The notes beneath the pieces were generated by a model that searched no databases, was not told the DNA's origin, and saw nothing but the letters and a program-made list of their open reading frames with translations. The position numbers and the translations under genes were made by a program. 64,000 nt of DNA, taken from positions 13,479,641 to 13,543,640 of the forward strand of contig NC_058513.1 of NCBI RefSeq assembly GCF_020382885.2, in the 5' to 3' direction. This DNA comes from Scatophagus argus. Lineage: Eukaryota > Chordata > Actinopteri > Scatophagidae. How positions within the stretch are numbered: position 1 is the first letter of the stretch; each line of letters opens with the position of its first letter. Below are positions 12,270 through 23,665 of the stretch, in pieces.

Positions 12270-12940
12270 AAGGAAACCGGCAAGAAAACAAACAAACAAA
12301 CAAACCACCATTTGCTCTTACGATAGGTTCCTCATTCCTAATTGGTAAAGTTTTATGAAACCTGCTGATCCATTTAAGTTCCTATACAATTGTAATATTT
12401 TCACATACAGTTGCTCAAAACTCAGGACAACCTCGTTGGAGCCACCACAGTAGCCTCATGCTGGATTTGTGTAAATCTACAAGGTGGTGCTGCAGGTAAT
12501 TCACCCAGTTTAAAGTCACTGTATTCTTTCAACAGCAATTTGTACTTAACATGCACTGCTCATCCATCTCTCATACAATAAACACGCTGTGTTGCTGCTC
12601 TCCTACTGCATGCTCTACTCTGAAGTGCTTTTCAACCTGAATGACTGAGCAGTTGTAAGTAAGAGGCCTAATTTTGACAGCTGACCAGTATACAGAGCTG
12701 CCCTCTCAAGGCACGGCTGTCTCTAGCCCTTACACTAAGCAGATTAATCAGTTGTGTTTTTTGTTAGGAAGACAGTTTGAGGTGATGTAACTTCTATACA
12801 TAGTAAAGAAGCATTCACTGTGTTAAGACTGTATTATGCAATTACACTACAGTCGATAACTAGGGAACTCATTTCTCAGTAGCTTGTTATTTAAGTGCAC
12901 AAATGGACAAATAAAGAATCGGATGTGGTAGACTTTCTTG
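12270..12940 (+). other. rgr: RGR 3' untranslated region
   Basis: AATAAA hexamers lie at 12,577-12,582 and 12,910-12,915, about 310 and 640 bases after the stop. Either could end the transcript. An (AAAC)n run follows the stop at about 12,286-12,304. No other ORF is supported. Confidence 0.55.
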
Positions 12941-12945
12941 GCTCA

Positions 12946-14114
12946 ATCAGAATCAGAATTCCTTTATTTATCCCTGAAGGGAAATTCTTTAAATCAGACT
13001 TGAAGTGAACTTGATTGAACTGTTGAATGTCTCCAACACTTCAATCCCGACTAGTCATGGCAGCCACAGTAACAACATCAGAACCAAAATGTATTTTGCT
13101 CTGTCATACCCACTTCCTTGGAATAAATGCATGCCAATGTCTCTTTTCTAAACACAAGCCAAGTGTTCTTCAGGGCACAGACAAGAAAAGACTGCAGCAT
13201 TCTGATCTTTGAGCTGCTAAATCCAGAAATAAGACACAGTGCGACAAACCGTGTCACACTAACCCCATAGGCGACTGACGTTCGTGCCAGGCAGTCGTCA
13301 GCAGGTGAAATCCTCTCACAGTCTATGACAGCCGTTAATGGAGTAAGAGGAGTTGGCCCTAATGAGAAAGTCGCACAGGTTCAGTGCTATCCAGATATAG
13401 CCCTGTTGACTGCTTACATTAGACATAAACACATTGCATTTAACTCTTGAATGGCAGTGTTGTCAAATTAAAGACACTGTGGAATCAGAAATCATCTCTT
13501 CTTCAGTGTACAGAAAGATTTTTACTAGTCATACTAGCTGCGCTGCTCCAGGGATGCTAAAGTCAATCAGTTGGTCCAACACTTTAGTCTCGACTGAAAT
13601 ATTTCTACAACGATCAAATGGATTCTGACTGTTGCCCAGACTTTAAAGGTTCACAGAGGATGAATCCTACTGACTTTGATGATCACCTCATCTTTCCTCT
13701 TGTGCAAACATAAGGCTGGCATTCGGTGGTTTTGATTTACAAGTCTCAAGAACTGTTGGGTGGATTAATAAGAAATTTCGTACACACGATTCCTTCTCTT
13801 TTTGCTGATCCTCTGTTCTTCCATTTAGCACTATCATCAGATCAAAGTACTAAATCATCAAGTAGTTTAGTTTATGACCAAACACCTGCAAAATTAATGA
13901 TAATTAATGTTACTGCTAATTAGTAAATGCTAGCATACTAACATACTAACACAGCTTGACTGTAGATTCTAGGTGTTACTTTTAAGAACTTTTGCATTTA
14001 GTTGAAATCTTTGGATTTTACATTGCCATGTTTCTGAAAAAAACAAAAAAAAACCAAAAAAAAAAAAAACAAGAATTTCCCTCCAGGGATTAATAAAGGA
14101 ATTCTGATTCTGAT
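12946..14114. repeat. Inverted pair of a short fish repeat flanking about 1.1 kb
   Basis: A unit of about 45 bp at 12,946-12,990 (atcagaatcagaattccttt onward) recurs as its reverse complement at 14,071-14,114, with a poly-A tract beside the second copy. The unit is a common fish motif. The copies may be termini of one element or two independent insertions. The 1.1 kb between them shows no coding signature. Confidence 0.5.
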
Positions 14115-15616
14115 GTGCATTATTTCTTCTTTTAAAAACTCAAAGACAAGCTGAAAGTATGAGTAAATGGAAAGAAATGACTCCATTAATCAGAAGGTGT
14201 CATGCAGACGACTCTTAAGCGTCAAGTGTCCTTCCAGCACATGAACAAACTCTTCCAATTAGCAGGTGTTAAATGTTGGACATCATGTACTTCCTCTTAA
14301 ACTCTACTGATCAGGATTTTTCTCAGGAAAGACTGAGGAGTCCAACAGATTAGCATCAATTTCTTGGAAAATGTCCCTCCTTTGACTGACAGCTGATTAC
14401 CCGACAAGTGAGACAGTGGACTAGTGATCTAATTCAGTCCAAGCTGTAGATACAAGCAGCAGTAATAGCAACAAGCTCACAAGAAGAAGGGAACACGACT
14501 TATCACAGCTTCCAACACATCGTGCAAACAACTAAATCTGACTGTAACCCTTTATATTTAGCAGAGTCAGAACTGGGATCACCATCCACCCACAAGGTGA
14601 GGTGAAGGTAAGTGTGTTAAATCTAATGCTATTCACAGGCAGATGGTGTAAGAGAAAAGGAAAAACATCTGTCATGAAAACCCTGACGCAGCACCAACAG
14701 TAGCCCCTCCACACATGGGCACACATGTGACATGTCCAGAGAGATTTAGTTAATCAGTCAGATTTTGACCTTAGGAGCACCAGATCTCCAAGGCTGTAGC
14801 CAGAAATTTAGAAATACTGAGGTCATGGGTTCACCCTCTGCAAACCCAACTCAACCAGAAATCTTATCTATCAGGCCGAAATGTTTCCATCCTTTTGATC
14901 ATCTCATCACCAGTTTTCTCAGTTATTCTCTTCTCGCCCCACCAGTGTTACAGTACATACCATAAAACTCTCAAGGCAAAGAAGCACCTTCTGCAGCACC
15001 ACAGGCAGAGGCATTCAAAGATTTGGATGTCGTCAGTCCTCATTTGGCACGAGCGCTGATGGAACATATGAGGACATGAATGAAGACACACATTACAAAT
15101 TAAATTTCTTCAAAATAACATAAAAGCACAACTTCTGTTTATCATTCCGAAATTCTTAAAGTTATTGACTTTATAGTAAGCGTGCAACATAAAAGCTGTC
15201 ACCTGCAGCCCAATTAGAGTTCTACAAACGTCAAAACTTGTAAGGATTTTTTAAAATGTGGATTACGGTTGAAGAGCACTTTATCTTGCATTAGCTAATG
15301 ATCTGCTGAGTTACAGTTTGGGAAAGAAAAACAAACAGCACAACAGACTTTAGTGAGCTAGAGCTGAGGGTCAACTCAGGATGTCTTCTCACCTGCATGT
15401 AAAAGACTGTCCAGGTCAAAGGTGAGAACTACTTATCAGAAAAAAAAACAAGCAAAGGTCAAAGTAACATTAAACATTACGCGTTTCGTTCCACAGGTCA
15501 GATTAGATCGGGGTGTCAAACAAAGCACACTTTAGATCACAGGCTGATCTAAAGTGAACACTTTGAACACATTTTTAAACATACAGAATAAAACCAGACA
15601 GGAATATCATTCCAAA

Positions 15617-15619
<3 letters not shown>

Positions 15620-15700
<81 letters not shown>
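15620..15700. repeat. (AT)n microsatellite
   Basis: About 80 bases of uninterrupted alternating AT lie inside the hAT-type element. Confidence 0.97.
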
Positions 15701-15703
<3 letters not shown>

Positions 15704-15755
15704 CAATGATGCAAGGTTAATTGAAGAAAATGCATTTATATGTATATAAAACCTC

Positions 15756-15957
15756 CTGTCAAAACAAGTTAGAAATACAAACATGCTGCAAAAAACAGTT
15801 TATTACAAACATTTTTGTGAGAAAAGGTTTTTTGCAGCATGTTCGTATTTCTAACTTGTTTTGACAGTTTTTTTAATTAAAAATAATAAAATACGAACAT
15901 GCTGCAAAAAAACCTTGAAAAAAGGGCTTTTCCCACATGAATGTTTGTAATAAACTG
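15756..15957. repeat. Nested inverted repeat with competing hairpins
   Basis: A 41-base arm at 15,756-15,796 pairs with 15,827-15,867 with one mismatch. The intervening loop plus the right arm (about 15,796-15,850) also pairs with a third segment (about 15,889-15,957). The three segments therefore allow two alternative foldings. The structure starts about 55 bases after the (AT)n run. Confidence 0.85.
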
Positions 15958-16993
15958 AAAAGACTTTAAAACAGTAAGTGTTCAGACATTACTGCTTGAG
16001 TAAATGGCACATGGTTTCACAGAGGACTTCTTATGGCTCAATTAAAGTAGTTGGAATACAGTTTCATATATTGCTAGTGAACTACAGTATTTATTATCAC
16101 CATTAGAGATACTTTTATTAACTTTCTTTGTAAAGTGTAGGCCTGGTGTTTGTCGCCATGTGAGCAAGTAGCAGATGAGGAGATTTTCCTGTGCCTGACA
16201 TAACAATAACATGTTAAGGATAAACAGAAATAAGCAGCCATTCATTTCATTTTCAGAAAAACACCACCAACACCAGTGTGAACATGCCGTGAACACACCA
16301 ACATGTGTCGGCTGATTGTGCTGAAAGTGATGTTAGGTCGACTCACGGCTGCTCTCCAGGCCATTCGGCGTCTCTGGGTTTGCGTGCACGTAGGAAATGA
16401 GACAAAAACTCACCCGATCGTTTGTTTTACCGAAGCGATCATGTGAACGATTGTGTCAGTTAACGACACAGCACGCTGGCACCATGTTTTAACTTGTTGA
16501 AGCAAAACAACAGAACACAAGAGCAGCATCGCGCATGCAGCCGGCGTTTCAGTTGCCTGCAAAGCCCACAATGCATTGCGGTTTTCCCACTCCGTGACAT
16601 CACCCTTTCGAGCCCGGGGCGGCACGGATGGGCGTGTCGTGACCGCTTTCCGACCGGAGGGAGCAGTGCGCTAATTGCGCAAGTAGAGACGTTGTTGTTG
16701 TGTTGAAAACAATAATAAAAGAGCAAACTAGGCCAACTAAATCAACAGCCTCGGTTGTATACGGCAACAGAGCTCGACTTGATTGACGCGGGAATGTTCC
16801 CAGGTAGCCAATAGTAAGGCAAGGCGGCAGTTGCGCTGCATTATGGGATCTGTAGTTTGTGTGTTATCAGCGCTTCATATTGGCGGCCCATTAGTAACAA
16901 TAATAATAGATTTATATGAAATGAGCTCGCGAGCCGGATATAATTATACGTCGGGCCGGATGTGGCCCGCGGGCCGTGAGTTTGACACATATG

Positions 16994-17736
16994 GATTAGA
17001 TGTTGCAGTGGTAGGAGACACCGACAAAAACAAAGCTATTATGTAACACTGCATGTGTTTATAAGCCATACTGATGTTGATTAACACAACCAGAAATGCT
17101 GTTAAAGACATCTTGAAATCATTTAATAAGACTTTTGCCAGAGCATAATGTGGATTACATGACATTTGGGTCACAGCTGTCTCATATCGTCCTCCCTTCA
17201 GAAGCTAAGAGGACAAACTTACAACCCTACAGATGCTGCCAGGTTACTAGAGTGAGTTAGCAGAGATGGTCCATGCATTCGAATGACTGTAGCATCACTG
17301 CTGCATGAAACCGTAATATGAAAAGTGTTTATGCAACGGCTGCTGCTGTGTCAGGCCTCGCTCATTAGTGAAATTGGGCAGTTATATCCTGTGGTGTGTT
17401 AATCCTCTTGTTGGTGTATTAATGTTGCCATTTCTGCATCAAATCATCCACTGAACAGACTGGAAACACCCCAATGTCACTCTAATCATTCTAACTGCTA
17501 TTATCAACAGGTAGAAAAAAAAAAGAGCATACAATAATAACATCTATAAATAAGTACTACAACACACGTCATATTCGATAGAAAACATATAAATAAAGAT
17601 ATAAATTAAAAATATACTGTGACACAGAGTAAGGCCACATAATGTAGGAAAATGTGCAAAGAACATGCATGATATCTGATTGCTATTGTTACCTCACTTA
17701 TTTAAACCTTAAAGGTCCAAACAATTGTTTACTTAT
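16994..17736. other. Unremarkable spacer between hAT and Tc1 remnants
   Basis: No coding signature, repeat family or regulatory motif could be recognised in this stretch. Confidence 0.5.
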
Positions 17737-17965
17737 ATACACTATATAGGCGTAAGTATTGGGACATCTGACCATGGCACAAACAGGGACTTTAATGACG
17801 TCACATTCTAAATACATATCCAGCTTTGCAGCTATAACAGCTTCCACTCTTTCGGAAAGACTTTCCACAAGATTTTGGTTTGTCTCTGTGGGATTTTTTG
17901 CCCATTCATGCAGTAGAGCAATAATGACTGCAGGCACTGATGTGGGACCAAAAGGCCTGGCTGAG
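17737..17965 (-). mobile_element. Truncated Tc1/mariner-family element
   Basis: It starts with tacactatatagg and 'agtattgggacat', the familiar terminal sequence of fish Tc1-like elements. It continues with minus-strand reading of the transposase C-terminus (HEWAKNPTETNQNLVESL, then RVEAVIAAK, 17,820-17,910). Homology stops near 17,965, so only one end of the element survives. An imperfect hairpin around ttattatttg/caaataataa follows at about 17,992-18,036. Confidence 0.8.
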
Positions 17966-19798
17966 CACCACCCTGTGCTCTACAGTCGGGTTATTATTTG
18001 TAAGCCTTTACTGCCCTCTACTTGCAAATAATAATATAACTAGTTTTAAAAAAATAAAACAATGAAAATATGAAAATAAACAAGACTTTTATACTTTTAA
18101 CATGATTCTGAAAATATTTTTTTTTTAAATAAACCAATCTGAATAAACCAGCCTAAAATATGAATGTTGTAAAAGTCAAAAAAGAATAATAAATAAACTT
18201 AAACCAATAGAAAAGTTATTATAGCCTAATTCTGAAATGTCAGTGGGGAATGCCATTAGGTTGCAATGATTAAGCCTGAATAATCGAGTTGTTTTTTAAC
18301 TTTCTGGTTGCTACCACGGAGAGGAGGTAATGACGTGATTTGTTGTGTGTACTTGTAGATTTCCACCACAAGGCGGCGCCCGTGTGTTAAATTTAAAAAG
18401 TGTCTTCCACGTTCCCTGGTCTGTTCGGCGCGGATACGTCAGGACAGAAGAGCAGCACACAATCGCTTTCATCTTAACGCTAAGTTTTATTGGCACGTTT
18501 AGGCTCATTCGCGACATTTTAACGAAGTGAACAGTTTTCATTCACGCAGAAGAAGAAAGTCCCTCGTGCTGGCGTGAGGTTGGGACTGGACCTGTCCATC
18601 AGCCTCGTGGTGCTGAAATCCCCTCAGCTCCTGCAGCGTTTGGGACACCTTTGTTTCTGCACGTACGAATTAAAAAAAAAACCTCATATAATAAGCTGTG
18701 AACTTTGGATGATTATAATTATGATTTTAATGAGAATTAGTGAATGCACTGACTATAAAGCTACAAAGAATATCAGAGTTTTTCTCCCAAAAATCTGTAA
18801 TTATAGATTCTGTCGTTCTTTTAACTATTGTGGTGTTTAAAATATTCTTTAGATGGATGTATAGGCTAAGTACCCCTGTGCACCGTGTGCGTGTGTGTGT
18901 GTGTGTGTGTGTTTGTGCGCACGCCTGCTAATGTTTGGTATTGATGTCTAATTTTGACATCATATAGATTTTCTTTACTAAAGTTTATCATTGCAGTGCT
19001 GTGAGTCTATTAATTCATATTAGAATACTGAATAATGTCTTCCTTAACGTCAGAGTCAAGAGTCTCATACTGGACATTAGGACTAAAAAAAAAGGCTTTT
19101 CTTTCCTCCAGGCTCTTGTGAGGGGGTCGTGATGTGGTGCTCACTGGTTCTTATTGGTTGAAGTGATTGCTGCCATGGTTGGAAATTAACATAAAAGAGG
19201 CAAGTGGCGAAGGGATCCACTTGGGGGCAAGCTGGTGATGCGTCATAGCTCTTGGTGAAAAGGAGAGACAAAAAAAGGGGACTAAAATAGCGCCAAAGCT
19301 CCGGGTTAATGTGCACCAATGGCCACGAAGTCACTTGTGGTTTCAGAGCTGCGCGCAAAAGTGCCACAGGTGATAGGAGGTATGGACACAGAGATGAGAA
19401 GGCTTGAGCGTCCGAGGTGTTGCAAATAAGTAACAAAAAAAATCGCTCCAAACTAACTTTGCCATGTAATACCAGCGGCCGAAAGCTCTGCACGGTGCAG
19501 AAACCCTACGATTTCACCACGTCACTTCTCGGGAGATCATGAAACAACATCGGATGTGGCTGAGGAGAGGACAAGTTGAGGAAGCTGAGGAAAGCCATCT
19601 TCACCGATGAAGCAGCCAAGTTCCTCTTCGCCTCTCCCTTTACGCACAGGCGAGGTGAGGACGGGGAGCATCACATCAATGTAGAGAAAACACCAATGAG
19701 CCATCCCGGGTGTTGAAAAATCGACAACAGACGAGTGAAGCACAACTACATTTTTTAAAAAATTAAAAGTTATTTTAAACAACAAAAAAAAGCACACC
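17966..19798 (+). other. Upstream region of SLC18A3
   Basis: This 1.8 kb between the Tc1 remnant and the transporter start must hold its promoter and 5' UTR. The sequence just before the ATG is A-rich. A (TG)n microsatellite sits at 18,890-18,912. I could not identify a TATA box or a certain donor site for the shared 5' exon known in the mammalian locus. Confidence 0.5.
18890..18912. repeat. (GT)n microsatellite
   Basis: About 23 bases of alternating GT lie upstream of SLC18A3. Confidence 0.9.
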
Positions 19799-21367
19799 AT
19801 GGATGGAGGAGGAGGATCATCCGGGCTGGCCAAATCAGCCGCCGTGAAACTGTCCGAGATGGGCGAAAGAACGAAACAGTTAGGCACCGCGATGAAGGAT
19901 CCCCACCAGCAAAGACGGATCATATTAGTGATTGTTTGCGTGGCTCTCTTGCTGGACAATATGCTCTACATGGTAATCGTGCCAATTATTCCAGACTATC
20001 TCGCTGAGCTGGAGAGTGAGCAGTCAGAGCACGTCCACGTAGTGATGCACCCTAACACTTCAGCCAACAGCACAAGCCAAGACAAAAGCATCAAGGACAA
20101 TTTAGATATCCAGATAGGAGTACTTTTTGCATCTAAAGCCATCCTGCAGCTGTTAGTTAACCCGCTGTCGGGAACTTTCATAGACCGGGTTGGATATGAC
20201 ATTCCACTTTTAATTGGACTGACTGTTATGTTCGTGTCCACCTGCATATTTGCATTTGGTGAGAACTACGCGACGCTCTTTGTGGCCAGAAGTTTGCAGG
20301 GTCTGGGGTCTGCTTTCGCGGACACCTCCGGAATCGCGATGATAGCTGACAAATACACGGAGGAGTCGGAAAGAAGCAAGGCGCTGGGCATCGCTCTGGC
20401 GTTCATCTCTTTCGGGAGTCTGGTGGCGCCTCCTTTCGGGGGTGTCCTGTACGAGTTCGTGGGCAAGCGAGTGCCCTTCATTGTGCTCGCCTGCATTTGC
20501 CTGGCGGACGGCTTTCTGCTGCTGACAGTGATCAAGCCGTTCTCCAACAGGACTAGAGAGAACATGCCAGTCGGCACTCCCATATACAGACTCATGATTG
20601 ATCCGTACATAGCTGTGGTGGCCGGGGCGCTGACGGTGTGCAACATCCCGCTGGCCTTTCTAGAGCCCACCATAGCCAACTGGATGGAGACCACCATGCA
20701 CTCCTCTCAGTGGGAGATGGGGCTCACCTGGCTCCCAGCCTTCTTCCCTCACGTCTTCGGTGTGTACATAACAGTTAAACTGGCAGCGAAGAATCCAAAT
20801 TTGCAGTGGTTCTACGGAGCTTTAGGTATGGTTATCATAGGAGCGAGCTCCTGCACAGTCCCTGCATGCAAAACTTTTGGGCAGCTCATCGCCCCGCTGT
20901 GCGGTATTTGTTTTGGCATCGCACTGGTAGACACCGCCCTGCTGCCGACACTTGCGTTTTTAGTCGATGTGCGTCATGTTTCGGTGTATGGTAGTGTTTA
21001 TGCTATAGCGGATATTTCATATTCTGTCGCATATGCTATGGGTCCTATAGTGGCGGGTCAGATAGTGCACAGCCTCGGGTTTGTACAGCTTAATCTCGGT
21101 ATGGGCCTCGTCAATGTGCTTTACGCGCCAGCCCTGCTTCTGCTGCGCAACGTGTGCCAAATGAAACCGTCCTACTCAGAGAGAGATAACCTGTTAGAGG
21201 AGGCTCCGCAGGGGTTGTACGATACTATCAAGATGGAGGAGAGGAGGGCTAAAAAGAAGGGCTACAGTTCGGCGGGGAACTGCTTGTCAGTAGATGAGAA
21301 TGGATTTGACCCCTTCAGAGCACAGCGGTCCTTGTCAGAAGAGTCGTCCGGTCAGGAGTACACTTAG
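19799..21367 (+). CDS. slc18a3: SLC18A3, vesicular acetylcholine transporter (VAChT)
   Basis: A single uninterrupted frame of 522 aa; human VAChT is 532 aa and also intronless. It is a proton/acetylcholine antiporter of the major facilitator superfamily with about 12 membrane spans, loading acetylcholine into synaptic vesicles. Span 1 carries the conserved aspartate (D53 in [19 protein letters not shown]). A luminal loop follows with two N-glycosylation sequons (N86, N90). Span 10 contains D405 in [12 protein letters not shown], matching the functionally essential D398 of rat VAChT. The cytoplasmic tail has a dileucine sorting signal, ERDNLLEE (L465-L466), used for vesicle targeting. The start has a strong context (caccATGG). 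Its position upstream of CHAT on the same strand is the conserved 'cholinergic gene locus'. The VMAT family (SLC18A1/2) is the alternative, but the intronless frame and CHAT linkage settle it. Confidence 0.98.
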   Translation: MDGGGGSSGLAKSAAVKLSEMGERTKQLGTAMKDPHQQRRIILVIVCVALLLDNMLYMVIVPIIPDYLAELESEQSEHVHVVMHPNTSANSTSQDKSIKDNLDIQIGVLFASKAILQLLVNPLSGTFIDRVGYDIPLLIGLTVMFVSTCIFAFGENYATLFVARSLQGLGSAFADTSGIAMIADKYTEESERSKALGIALAFISFGSLVAPPFGGVLYEFVGKRVPFIVLACICLADGFLLLTVIKPFSNRTRENMPVGTPIYRLMIDPYIAVVAGALTVCNIPLAFLEPTIANWMETTMHSSQWEMGLTWLPAFFPHVFGVYITVKLAAKNPNLQWFYGALGMVIIGASSCTVPACKTFGQLIAPLCGICFGIALVDTALLPTLAFLVDVRHVSVYGSVYAIADISYSVAYAMGPIVAGQIVHSLGFVQLNLGMGLVNVLYAPALLLLRNVCQMKPSYSERDNLLEEAPQGLYDTIKMEERRAKKKGYSSAGNCLSVDENGFDPFRAQRSLSEESSGQEYT

Positions 21368-22170
21368 ACCGGCTACAATCTGACCTTCCCCCGCCCCCAA
21401 ACATTCCCCTGGAGAGAGGCAGGAAGGTTATAGTCTAGCAATTTAAACTTTTATGTAAGTACCGATGTGCAATATAAACAGCCAGTCACCAGAATCATGA
21501 CTGCGTGACTCGATTTCCAAAGTTTCTGTTCTTTTTTCTTTCTTTCTTTCTGTTTTCTTTCTTTTCGACTGTACTTTCATTGTGTCGAATTCAAGTCTGC
21601 GTAGCGTTTGTCATGGAGTTTTGTGAAAGATCTATCAGCTACTGTTGAATCTGTGTGTATCAACGAGTATTGTAAAAAGATATAAATAGATTAATGTGCG
21701 TACAAGATTATATGGGACCAAATATAAGCAGCACACTCCACCCGTCCCACCTTACATAAAATAACCTATATTTTTAGTCTCTGAGGAAACTTTTTTACTT
21801 GCACATCAAGGGCCCGATTTTCTTTTTCTTTTTTGTGGTTCTTAAAAACAATCGTGAATTTCAATTTGTAACCCGCGGGCCTGTTCGTTATTTATTTTTA
21901 TTTCAAACTTTTTTTTGTTGTTGTTGTTGTTGAAATTAAATGTATCATAATAAATGGATTTTGTACATATGTGGATATATGCACAATGTAAATTGTTAAA
22001 ACATATGTGGACCTCTACAAAATGTGTGTATGTGTGTGTTTGCGTGCGCGTTTGTATGAAACATTTTGTCAAAACGTGTAGGTAAAGAAGTCAGTCTCCT
22101 TAAGACGACCCGATGTGTATTCATTTATCAGTTGTCGTTTTAATAAATCTGTTTGAACCTGCGTGACGGC
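21368..22170 (+). other. slc18a3: SLC18A3 3' untranslated region
   Basis: AATAAA hexamers occur at 21,949-21,954 and 22,142-22,147. The region also contains a tttc-rich tract (21,531-21,570), a (TTG)n run (about 21,911-21,931) and T-rich stretches, consistent with UTR sequence. No ORF is supported. Confidence 0.55.
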
Positions 22171-22510
22171 GCTGATCTCGTTATTATTTCCAAATTCAAA
22201 TGATTAAAAGAACAAAAGAAGTGTGGAGCACATTTGGTTTGAAATAGGATGAGTTTAGGCTATGAAAGCCAGCGATTCAGATTAAATATTAAAGCATCAT
22301 GGTTTTCTTAAAAAAAAAAACAAAAACAAAGGACAAATCTCAATTTCATTACGAGTGAAAAGCGAGAAAAATATGAAACGTCCTGAAAAATAATGATTTG
22401 AAAGTTTGATTCAGATATTTGACTCCCACATGTTACAGTTTTCTCATTGCAAGTCATGCAAATGACAGAGGCAGCGCACAGACGCCACAAAGTGAAAGCA
22501 ACAACAATAA

Positions 22511-22513
22511 CAC

Positions 22514-22544
<31 letters not shown>
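22511..22544. repeat. (CA)n microsatellite
   Basis: About 34 bases of near-pure CA lie between SLC18A3 and the putative CHAT 5' exon. Confidence 0.95.
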
Positions 22545-22830
22545 ACCTCATAAGTGAACAGAGCCAATTGCACAATAGTTTTGACAATTGGGCTACAGCT
22601 CATAAATTACAGATTCAAATGGTGCCAAATTTACAGATTTGGCACAAGCACATCCGTATCATCTAAAATCAGGCTGGCAAACTCTGCAGGAGACGCAGGA
22701 CTTAAATCTAAAGAGCAAAAGCGCCATCACTGTCATGCGTGTCCACCGGCAGGACCTTCACAGGACCCGTGAATGACACACCGAAAAACCGACGCTCGCT
22801 CCCTTTTTTCTGTATCAAAATTATAATCGG

Positions 22831-23123
22831 ATGTGGGCGGGTGGGGGTGAAGCGAGCCGTTATAATATGTTCCGCGAATAGATTTCGATGGGAGGAGTTT
22901 CTTGCCTCAAGGGGGTAGGTAGACGTAAACACCTTCAGCATCTTTTCCAAGGCGCGCTTTAATGTGGACTCACAGCCGTATGGCGAGGCGAGGGAACGGG
23001 GGAGCAGTCCGGCGCCTGCACGGAGCTTTACACTGATACAGGATTTCACGGCGTGGACGTGGGAGGCAATGTGAACCTCCACAAACTTTTCTGACCTCTC
23101 GAGTGGTGGGCTGATCAAGCAAG
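22831..23123 (+). promoter_or_regulatory. chat: Candidate CHAT promoter and 5' non-coding exon
   Basis: A G-rich block with gtgggcgggtggggg (about 22,834-22,848), suited to Sp1-type factors, is followed by TATAATA at 22,861-22,867. A relatively GC-rich stretch then ends in the donor-like caag|gtaacg at 23,123/23,124. This layout fits an M- or N-type non-coding first exon of CHAT, spliced to the exon that starts near 30,597. It is inferred from sequence form and position only. Confidence 0.4.
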
Positions 23124-23393
23124 GTAACGTATTTCCTCTTTTAAATAGTAAAAAAAAAAAGAGAGAAGGTTTTCTATTTATTAAGAACTTCTCATCTAAT
23201 GTATGAGTCTTTAGCGAGGGTTCATCTTATTTAAACTTATTCAAGCGGCTTTAAAACCAATTCTGCTCTGAAAAGAAAGTCTGAAAAGTTTTCTAGTCCG
23301 TATCAATAAATTCCCTTGTTTTTAATCAAGCCAATTAGCATCCAATGATGCAGGATCATCAAGAAATGTCTTTGGAAAGTGAAACGTTCAACT

Positions 23394-23550
23394 TCAGCTT
23401 TATTTTGTCAGTATATTTTTTACATACACCGAAATTATTTCTCTGCATTTAATCCACTACTGATTGAAACCCACACACATGCAACATGCAGTGAAACACA
23501 CACAGGAGCAGTTGGGGTTTAAGTGCCTTGCTCAAGGGCACACAAACATG
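23394..23550 (-). mobile_element. SINE fragment, same family as 8677-8910
   Basis: The reverse complement contains 'cccttgagcaaggcacttaa' and 'ggattaaatgcagagaaata', shared with the copies at 8,677-8,910 and 53,001-53,165. The tRNA-like head is not recognisable. Confidence 0.6.
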
Positions 23551-23665
23551 TAACTGGTTGGACAACGTTAGTTTCCTGCACAAGAAGGGACAAAGTCGCC
23601 TACACCTGCTGTGGTTCTTTGCAGTGTGCAGGACACTACTGAGGACTTTATATGACACTGCATTA
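23551..23665 (+). mobile_element. LINE reverse-transcriptase fragment (copy 1)
   Basis: The forward frame reads WLDNVSFLHKKGQSRLHLL and then CRTLLRTLYD, resembling the region downstream of the catalytic core in fish LINE polyproteins. A near-identical stretch occurs at 26,178-26,292. It is a decayed remnant with no intact frame. Confidence 0.55.

Larger units (their letters stand above)
15509..16993. mobile_element. Non-autonomous hAT-type DNA transposon with 8-bp target duplication
   Basis: The left end begins cggggtgtcaaac (15,509-15,521). The right end gtttgacacatatg (16,980-16,993) is its imperfect inverted partner, sharing gtgtcaaac. The octamer gattagat sits directly outside both ends (15,501-15,508 and 16,994-17,001), the duplication size of hAT transposition. 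The right subterminal region (cgggccggatgtggcccgcg) is typical of hAT-related fish elements. It carries no transposase frame. Inside are an (AT)n run and a nested inverted repeat, listed separately. The remaining sequence, 14,115-15,500, holds nothing recognisable. Confidence 0.7.

Noticed and set aside
15575-15784. 69-codon minus-strand ORF
   Set aside because: Most of it is the (AT)n run translated as Ile-Tyr repeats.
19537-20697. Long minus-strand ORFs opposite SLC18A3
   Set aside because: Antisense shadows of a high-quality single-exon gene; no independent similarity.
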